From an uncultured Dialister sp. (GTDB lineage: Bacteria > Bacillota > Negativicutes > Veillonellales > Dialisteraceae), in contig UQYL01000019.1 in assembly GCA_900545365.1 (NCBI GenBank), positions 1 through 27,108 on the forward strand: DNA of 27,108 nt, in the 5' to 3' direction. Made by a program: the position numbers and the translations under genes. Below the pieces are notes generated by a model. The model did no database searches. It saw nothing but the letters and a program-made list of their open reading frames with translations, and was not told where the DNA came from. Shown here piece after piece: positions 21,804 through 27,108 of the stretch (position 1 is the stretch's first letter; each line of letters starts with the position of its first letter).

Positions 21804-23156
21804 GTGCTGTCCATTTATTTTTCCATTTTCATCGTGCTCCTGGTGGCGGCGGCCTTTTTCTGTGTCTGCTTCGTGATGGTCTGCGGACTGCCTGACGGCG
21901 CGGCGCTGCGGGCGTGGAAAAACTCAGCGGCCCGGATGAGGCGGCGCGCGCCCGCTCCTCCCCGTGAAGAACCCCGGCGGACGGAAACGGCGGCCGTTCC
22001 TTCCGGGGCGAAAACGGTCAGCGACGCGACACAGATCTTTGATATTTCAGAAAGCGGAAAAGAAGCGCTCCGCAGCGAGGCAACGCGCGTTTTCGAGACG
22101 GCGTCTCTGAGCGAGGCGTACCGCCGGACGCGCATGAAGCAGCCCGCTTCGCCGGCGTTTGAAATGGAGCCGGAGCCGGAAGTGCTGGAAAAACCGCAGC
22201 CGCCGGAAGTGCTGGAAGAATACTTCGTCCGGCATTTCTTGAATCAGTACGGCGCGGTGTCCCGCACGGCGGCGCAGGATACGCGCACGGTGACGCACCA
22301 CCTGATCGAATGCGTCCGGTCGCTGGATGGACGGGACGCGGGGGATGTGCTGATGCACATCATGGTGCAGGAGGCGCTGCAGAACGCACAGCGCACCTAT
22401 GTGATGCTTCCCAATGAAACGGTGCTCGCCATGGTGTGCGATGCCTTCCGCGATGTGGCGCAGGGCCGGAAGAGCGATACCCGCACGATCCTGGCCTACG
22501 ACGCGCTGCGCGTCATGCCCCGCATGGAAATGGGACAGTTCCGCGCGCTGGGGCTGCTGCTGCTCTTCCATTATTTGCGGAATGTGGAAAATGTCGATGC
22601 GGAAGCGCTCTCTGCCTATGCGGCGCGCTATGTGGAGCCCCTCATGAAAGACCTGCCCGACGAGTACAGCGGCTATCAGCAGCTGGAATATCTGCACTGC
22701 CTGTCGCTGGAGAATAAGGACATCGCTTTCGGGCAGGTGCTCCGCGATTCCTATCCTCTGATCTTCTGTTTCCGCGGCTGCATGAAAGCGGAGCTGGACG
22801 GCATCCGCGGGGACTGGCCGAAAGGCTCGCTGGCGAAGAGTCTCTTCAATTCCTACTGGAAAGCGGCGGTCATTGACGATTCCCTGCTGCCGGAATATTT
22901 CGAACACTTCCGCATCACCGACGGAACGGAGCAGATGAAGCTGGCCGCGCTCCTCCATTCCCGCCCGGCGCCGTATGACCGGAAGGAAATGGAACGTATC
23001 CTCGAGGAAGTTTCGCCCGCGCTGTCGGCGCTCCAGAAGACGTGGGACGGGAGCCTGCTCCGCCGGTCGTCTCTGACGCTGATGGGCATGTATATCGCGC
23101 AGATCTTCCTGCGGGAAGCCGTGGGCGAGGAATTTGACCTGTCCCACTGGATGTAA
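21804..23156 (+). CDS. Membrane-anchored protein of unknown function
   Basis: A 450-residue protein. One transmembrane helix at about 4-29 is followed by a basic, Pro/Ala/Arg-rich cytoplasmic linker (30-75), an acidic segment (about 75-145, with PEPEVLEKPQPPEVLEEY at its end) and a long, mostly helical domain (about 150-450). The helical part, with VMLPNETVLAMVCDAFRDVA, MEMGQFRALGLLLLFHYLRN and the end LTLMGMYIAQIFLRE...FDLSHWM, resembles from memory the C-terminal region of proteins annotated as the LPO_1073/Vpar_1526 family, for which no function is known. That match is tentative. The start is GTG 21804, six bases after AGGAAGG; the ATG at 21799 is in another frame. It has its own promoter and terminator and no functional partner nearby. 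Confidence 0.75.
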   Translation: MLSIYFSIFIVLLVAAAFFCVCFVMVCGLPDGAALRAWKNSAARMRRRAPAPPREEPRRTETAAVPSGAKTVSDATQIFDISESGKEALRSEATRVFETASLSEAYRRTRMKQPASPAFEMEPEPEVLEKPQPPEVLEEYFVRHFLNQYGAVSRTAAQDTRTVTHHLIECVRSLDGRDAGDVLMHIMVQEALQNAQRTYVMLPNETVLAMVCDAFRDVAQGRKSDTRTILAYDALRVMPRMEMGQFRALGLLLLFHYLRNVENVDAEALSAYAARYVEPLMKDLPDEYSGYQQLEYLHCLSLENKDIAFGQVLRDSYPLIFCFRGCMKAELDGIRGDWPKGSLAKSLFNSYWKAAVIDDSLLPEYFEHFRITDGTEQMKLAALLHSRPAPYDRKEMERILEEVSPALSALQKTWDGSLLRRSSLTLMGMYIAQIFLREAVGEEFDLSHWM

Positions 23157-23201
23157 GATAATAAAAACGCCGGGATGGCCCGGCCGCAGAAAGTTCAGCG
23201 G

Positions 23202-23229
23202 ACGCCGCACATACTGCGGCGTTCTTTTT
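23202..23229 (+). terminator. Intrinsic terminator after the unknown gene
   Basis: A perfect 8-bp stem ACGCCGCA (23202-23209) / TGCGGCGT (23215-23222), loop CATAC, then TCTTTTT. Confidence 0.8.
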
Positions 23230-23289
23230 CACGGGGATGTATGAGTTTCTTTTCTGGACAAATGATATTTCTGCGGATAAGGAGGATAT

Positions 23290-23952
23290 ATGGGGATTTT
23301 TGATATCATAGGGCCCGTCATGATCGGACCGTCCAGCTCGCATACAGCCGGAGCGGCCCGCATCGGGCGGATGACTCTGGAGATACTGGGAGAAGAGATC
23401 GCCGAGGTGGAAGTCACGCTGTACGGCTCTTTCGCGAAAACCGGGAAAGGACACGGGACGGACAAGGCGCTGGCGGCGGGACTCCTCGGCTTTCCGCCGT
23501 CTTCCGACAAGATCCGGAGCGCCCTGGAGCTGGCGCGGAAAATGGGAGTGGCCATCCGTTTTTCGTTTTCCGATGAAGACATGGGGCATCCCAATGTGGC
23601 GTCCATCCGCGCCACAGGGAAGAGCGGCCGCACCGTAAACGTGACGGGCCGGTCTCTCGGCGGGGGGCGCATCCTGATCACCTGCGTGGACGGCTATCCC
23701 GTAGAGATCAGCGGCGAGGAATATACTCTCATCGCGCACCATCAGGACGTGCCCGGCGTCATTGCGCAGGTCTGCCTCGTGCTGGCAGGGCACCATTTGA
23801 ATATTTCCAATATGAAAGTATTTCGCAAAGGAAAGGGCGACGACGCGGTGATGATCATCCACACCGATGAAAAGATCCCCGCGGAGGTGCTCGGCGAGCT
23901 GCGCGCCTGCAACCGCCACATCAGCCAGATCATGGCGCTGGATATTATCTGA
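23290..23952 (+). CDS. sdaAB: L-serine dehydratase, Fe-S type, beta subunit
   Basis: A 220-residue subunit of the oxygen-sensitive enzyme that converts L-serine to pyruvate and ammonia. Residues 1-~135 are the beta domain with DIIGPVMIGPSSSHTAGAAR (the substrate-loop signature SSSHT), LYGSFAKTGKGHGTDKAL and GHPN. Residues about 145-220 form an ACT domain (HHQDVPGVIAQVCLVLAGHH, NISNMKVFRKGKGDDAVMII) that may bind serine or another amino acid as a regulator. GGAGG lies four bases before the ATG. The alpha subunit follows after nine bases. Together they supply pyruvate from serine, typical of anaerobic fermenters. Confidence 0.96.
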   Translation: MGIFDIIGPVMIGPSSSHTAGAARIGRMTLEILGEEIAEVEVTLYGSFAKTGKGHGTDKALAAGLLGFPPSSDKIRSALELARKMGVAIRFSFSDEDMGHPNVASIRATGKSGRTVNVTGRSLGGGRILITCVDGYPVEISGEEYTLIAHHQDVPGVIAQVCLVLAGHHLNISNMKVFRKGKGDDAVMIIHTDEKIPAEVLGELRACNRHISQIMALDII

Positions 23953-23961
23953 GGAGGCATG

Positions 23962-24843
23962 ATGAAAGATTATCATTCGATCAGAGAGCTTTTTGAGGAA
24001 GCGGAAGAGCGGCATTGTTCGCCGGGGATCATTGCCTGCCGGAAAGAAGCGGAGCAGCAGGGAATCGAATTTGACGCGGCGTGGGCGCGGATGAAGAAAA
24101 TGATCCCCATTTTCAGCCACGCCATCCGGAGAGGACTGGCGGATAAATCCAAATCGGCGAGCGGGATGATCGGCGGCGATGCGAACCAGCTCTGCCGCCA
24201 TGAGATGCGCTTCCTGAGTCCCGTCTGCCGCCGGGCCTGCGCCTATGCCATCGCCGCGGCGGAGGCGAATGCGAAAATGTACCGCATCGTGGCGTGTCCC
24301 ACGGCGGGTTCCTGCGGCATCGTGCCCGCTGTGCTGGGAGCGGCGGGACAGGAGATCCGCGCGACGGAAGACGAATATACGCGGGCGCTCTTTACTGCGG
24401 GCGCAGTCGGCCGGATCGCCGCGGAAAACGCGTCCATCGCGGGCGCGGTCGGCGGCTGTCAGGCGGAATGCGGCACGGCAGTGGGCATGGCGGCAGCGGC
24501 TGTGGTCGATCTTTACGGCGGCTCCACGGAGCAGATGGGCGACGCGCTGGCGCTGGGCATCAAAAATATGCTTGGCCTTGTGTGCGATCCCGTGGCCGGG
24601 CTGGTGGAGGTGCCCTGTGTGAAGCGGAACGGCTTCGGCGCGGTGGCGGCGCTCACGGCGGCGGAAATGGCGCTCGCCGGCATCCGCAGCGTCATCCCGC
24701 CGGATGAAGTGATCGATGCCATGGGAAAGATCGGCAAGCTCCTGCCGGAATCTCTCCGGGAGACGAGCCAGGCCGGGCTTGCGGTGACGCCCACGGGGCA
24801 GCGCATTACGGAAGAGCTTCACAGGAAGCTGATGGGATCATAA
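23962..24843 (+). CDS. sdaAA: L-serine dehydratase, Fe-S type, alpha subunit
   Basis: The catalytic subunit, about 293 residues, carrying the 4Fe-4S cluster that activates the serine hydroxyl. The conserved blocks are SKSASGMIGGDA, ACPTAGSCGIVPAVLG (Cys at about 112 and 118), GGCQAECGTAVGMAAA (Cys 166, 170) and LGLVCDPVAGLVEVPCVKRN (Cys 208, 219). Cluster ligands come from these cysteines in the family. Two ATG codons stand side by side: the second (23962) is four bases after AGGAGG and the first (23959) only one base, so the second is preferred; the choice changes one residue. It is last in the sdaAB-sdaAA operon. Confidence 0.96.
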   Translation: MKDYHSIRELFEEAEERHCSPGIIACRKEAEQQGIEFDAAWARMKKMIPIFSHAIRRGLADKSKSASGMIGGDANQLCRHEMRFLSPVCRRACAYAIAAAEANAKMYRIVACPTAGSCGIVPAVLGAAGQEIRATEDEYTRALFTAGAVGRIAAENASIAGAVGGCQAECGTAVGMAAAAVVDLYGGSTEQMGDALALGIKNMLGLVCDPVAGLVEVPCVKRNGFGAVAALTAAEMALAGIRSVIPPDEVIDAMGKIGKLLPESLRETSQAGLAVTPTGQRITEELHRKLMGS

Positions 24844-24877
24844 AAAAAAGAGGACATCCTGAGGGGTGTCCTTTTTT
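24844..24877 (+). terminator. Intrinsic terminator after sdaAA
   Basis: AGGACA (24851-24856) / TGTCCT (24867-24872), extended by pairing of the preceding A-run with TTTTTT. Confidence 0.75.
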
Positions 24878-24892
24878 GCTGGGGATTTTGCA

Positions 24893-24920
24893 TAAAAAAT
24901 ATCCCCGGAGATCCGGGGAT
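24893..24920 (-). terminator. Intrinsic terminator after nrdD
   Basis: A 9-bp stem ATCCCCGGA / TCCGGGGAT (24901-24920, loop of two bases in the strict form), followed on the minus strand by ATTTTTTAT. Confidence 0.8.
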
Positions 24921-24926
24921 GAAAGA

Positions 24927-27108
24927 TCAGTGCTGATGATGAATGAAGTTCTTGATGCTGTTCACATTGTAATAGAGCTGCACCGCGTCGTTTTCCTTCG
25001 CCAGGAGCGTCGGCACGGCGGAAATGTCATAGGCCTTTGCGACAGCCGCGCCGTCCGCGTCTTCCGCGTAGAGGAGGCGGAAGGGGATGCCCGCGTCGGA
25101 GAGCATGCGTTTTGCCATGCGGCAGTTCGGGCAGGTCTTTGTGGAGAGGAGGATCACGCTGCTTTCCGGGAGCGGCGCGGCGGCCTGCTTTGGCACGGGC
25201 GCTTCCGCGGCGCGTTTCGGCTTCTCTGTTTCCGAGAGGGCTCCGCAGGAAGCGGCGCCGGTCCGGTCGATGGTGAGCGGGTCATAGGTGCGGCGGTTTT
25301 TAAATTCCGAGACTTTGCCGTCGTTCCAGTTCCGCACGGGCCGGTAATAGCCGGTGATGCGGGAATAGACTTCCGCCGCTTTTCCGCATTTCGGGCAGGT
25401 GAAATGTTCGCCCGCAATGTAGCCGTGCTCCGTGCAGACAGAGTATGTCGGGGAAAGGGTGTAATAGGGAAGTCTGAAATTTTCGGCGATCTTGCGGACA
25501 AGCGTGGCCGCCGCTCTCCAGTCGGGCAGTCGTTCGCCGAGGAAGGCGTGGAATACGGTGCCCGATGTGTAGAGCGTCTGCATCTCGTCTTCCATTTCCA
25601 GCGCGTCGAAGATGTCGTCCGTATAGCCCACGGGGAGATGAGAACTGTTCGTGTAGTACGGCGCGCCGCCGTCTTTTGCCGCCGTGATGATGCGCGGGAA
25701 TTCTTCCGTATCGTGCTTGGCGAAGCGGTAGGTGGTAGACTCCGCCGGGGTGGCTTCCAGATTGTACAGGTCGCCGTACTGTTCCTGATAATCGGCGAGG
25801 CGGGCCCGCATGTGATTCAGGATCTCGACAGCGGCGGCGCGGCCTTCTGCGGTGGTGAGATCTTTTCCGTCCATCCATTTCGCGTTGAGGAGCGCTTCAT
25901 TCATACCCACGAGGCCGATGGTGGAGAAGTGATTGTCAAAGGTGCCCAGGTATCTCTTTGTGTACGGATAGAGGCCTTCGTTCATGAGCCGGGTGATGAC
26001 CTTTCTCTTTACAGAAAGGGAACGGGCGGCGATGTCCATGTATTTGTCGAGCATGCGGAAGAAGGCTTCCTTCGTGCCGGAGAGATAAGCCATGCGGGGC
26101 AGGTTCAGCGTGACCACGCCGATGGAGCCTGTGGATTCTCCGGAGCCGAAATAGCCGCCGCCTTTCTTGCGGAGCTCCCGCAGGTCGAGACGGAGACGGC
26201 AGCACATGGAGCGTACGTCGGACGGCTTCATGTCGGAATTGATGTAATTGGAAAAATAGGGGGTGCCGTACTTGGCGGTCATTTCGAAAAGGAGCCGGTT
26301 GTTTTCCGTTTCGCTCCAGTCGAAATCCTTCGTGATGGAGTACGTGGGGATGGGGTACTGGAACCCGCGGCCGTTGGCGTCGCCTTCGATCATGATCTCG
26401 ATGAAGGCTTTGTTGACCATGTCCATTTCCTTCTTGCAGTCGCCGTAGGTGAAATCCATGGGCTTGCCGCCGACGATGGCGGGCATATCTTTCAGATCAT
26501 CCGGCACGGTCCAGTCGAGGGTCACATTGGTGAACGGCGCCTGCGTGCCCCAGCGGGACGGCGTGTTGACGCCGTAGATGAAGGACTGGATGCACTGTTT
26601 GACATCCTCATAGGAGAGGTGATCCGCGCGGACGAAGGGGGCCAGGTAGGTATCAAAAGAAGAGAAAGCCTGCGCGCCGGCCCATTCGTTCTGCATGATG
26701 CCGAGGAAATTGACCATCTGATTACAGAGCGTGGAGAGGTGCTTTGCCGGGGAAGAGGTGATGCGGTCCGGCACGCCGCCGAGCCCTTCCAGCAGGAGCT
26801 GTTTCAGGCTCCAGCCAGCGCAGTACCCGGTGAGCATGGACAGGTCGTGGAGATGGATGAAGCACTGGCGGTGCGCGTCGGCGATCTCATCATCATAGAC
26901 TTCGGAGAGCCAGTAATTAGCGGTGATCGCGCCGGAATTGGAGAGGATCAGGCCGCCCACGGAGTAGGTGACGGTGGAGTTTTCCTTGACACGCCAGTCG
27001 TTGATCTGCAGGTAGTTGTCCACCAGGTCCTTGTAGTCCAGTACGGTGGATTTGAGGTTGCGCACCTTCTCCCGCTGCTTGCGGTAGAGGATGTAGGCCT
27101 TGGCCACA
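24927..27108 (-). CDS. nrdD: Anaerobic ribonucleoside-triphosphate reductase fused to a glutaredoxin-like domain (5' end missing)
   Basis: Class III ribonucleotide reductase, 727 visible codons; the gene continues past the right edge. The first visible residues (KAYILYRKQREKVR) are the end of an ATP-cone regulatory domain. Using visible numbering, the active-site cysteines are Cys96 (GYCAGWS) and Cys302/Cys303 (SMCCRLRLD). The zinc site is CTEHG...CPKCG, and the glycyl-radical glycine is Gly586 in RITGYYRPV. After an Ala/Pro-rich linker (about 615-648) comes an extra domain of about 75 residues with a redox motif Cys659-Pro-Asn-Cys662 and a cis-Pro region SAVPTLL, a glutaredoxin/thioredoxin fold. 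It probably reduces the active-site disulfide during turnover, which would make the enzyme redoxin- rather than formate-dependent. The activase gene nrdG is not visible; it may lie left of the stop's operon or elsewhere. Confidence 0.95.
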   Translation of the reverse strand, partial: VAKAYILYRKQREKVRNLKSTVLDYKDLVDNYLQINDWRVKENSTVTYSVGGLILSNSGAITANYWLSEVYDDEIADAHRQCFIHLHDLSMLTGYCAGWSLKQLLLEGLGGVPDRITSSPAKHLSTLCNQMVNFLGIMQNEWAGAQAFSSFDTYLAPFVRADHLSYEDVKQCIQSFIYGVNTPSRWGTQAPFTNVTLDWTVPDDLKDMPAIVGGKPMDFTYGDCKKEMDMVNKAFIEIMIEGDANGRGFQYPIPTYSITKDFDWSETENNRLLFEMTAKYGTPYFSNYINSDMKPSDVRSMCCRLRLDLRELRKKGGGYFGSGESTGSIGVVTLNLPRMAYLSGTKEAFFRMLDKYMDIAARSLSVKRKVITRLMNEGLYPYTKRYLGTFDNHFSTIGLVGMNEALLNAKWMDGKDLTTAEGRAAAVEILNHMRARLADYQEQYGDLYNLEATPAESTTYRFAKHDTEEFPRIITAAKDGGAPYYTNSSHLPVGYTDDIFDALEMEDEMQTLYTSGTVFHAFLGERLPDWRAAATLVRKIAENFRLPYYTLSPTYSVCTEHGYIAGEHFTCPKCGKAAEVYSRITGYYRPVRNWNDGKVSEFKNRRTYDPLTIDRTGAASCGALSETEKPKRAAEAPVPKQAAAPLPESSVILLSTKTCPNCRMAKRMLSDAGIPFRLLYAEDADGAAVAKAYDISAVPTLLAKENDAVQLYYNVNSIKNFIHHQH

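Noticed and set aside
22915..24822. 635-codon antisense frame over sdaAB and sdaAA
   Set aside because: Both serine dehydratase subunits are unmistakable on the plus strand, so this is a shadow.
1..27108. CRISPR arrays, tRNA/rRNA genes, insertion sequences, prophage
   Set aside because: I searched for spaced direct repeats, cloverleaf arms, terminal inverted repeats and transposase or integrase motifs and saw none.

Overview
This is a GC-rich chromosomal window from an anaerobic member of the Bacillota. The evidence is a Gram-positive-type PolC replicase, the holB-ricT-trmN6-rsmI and comEA-comEC-holA gene orders known from Bacillus and relatives, an oxygen-sensitive Fe-S serine dehydratase and an anaerobic (class III) ribonucleotide reductase. 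The high GC, and a C-terminal resemblance of one unknown protein to a family I remember from Veillonella, fit a Negativicutes lineage (Veillonella/Dialister/Megasphaera side). That placement is inference, not proof. I see no rRNA, tRNA, CRISPR array, insertion sequence, phage gene or integration site, so most of the window is housekeeping DNA.

Layout. 1-122 (-): the first codons of an ECF transporter S component of ThiW type, divergent from a two-gene unit (250-2084, +) encoding an alanyl-tRNA editing protein and a YgjP/DUF45 zinc metallopeptidase. 2224-3327 (+): a cation diffusion facilitator with its own promoter, a palindromic operator candidate and a terminator. 3332-4506 (+): a large-capped HAD hydrolase, convergent with an HD-domain phosphohydrolase (4549-5125, -) whose reading frame is broken by an A8 run just after its start. 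That gene shares a divergent promoter region, bracketed by a 9-bp inverted repeat, with an XRE-cupin regulator (5294-5845, +). 5997-18706 (+): a long co-directional block holB, ricT, trmN6, rsmI, comEA, comEC (one frameshift), holA, a VanW-family protein and polC. 18758-21660 (-): queG, a zeta-toxin-like kinase and cbiZ, each separated by a terminator. 21804-23156 (+): a membrane-anchored protein of unknown function. 23290-24843 (+): sdaAB-sdaAA. 24927-27108 (-): nrdD, cut by the window edge, with a fused glutaredoxin-like C-terminal domain.

How the genes work together. The central block joins two conserved neighbourhoods: clamp-loader delta' with tRNA/rRNA modification, and DNA uptake with clamp-loader delta. 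It ends with the replicase itself, so three replisome subunits lie within 13 kb. The minus-strand group has a vitamin B12 theme: CbiZ salvages cobinamides and QueG is cobalamin-dependent, with the zeta-like kinase between them.

I found no completely unknown multi-gene system. The points most worth a second look are: two homopolymer-associated frameshifts (HD protein, ComEC); a ComEC whose C-terminal beta-lactamase-like domain has lost the metal-binding motif; a PolC without the inserted proofreading exonuclease; a zeta kinase with a long N-terminal helical extension and no visible antitoxin; the NrdD-redoxin fusion; and two palindromic operator candidates.
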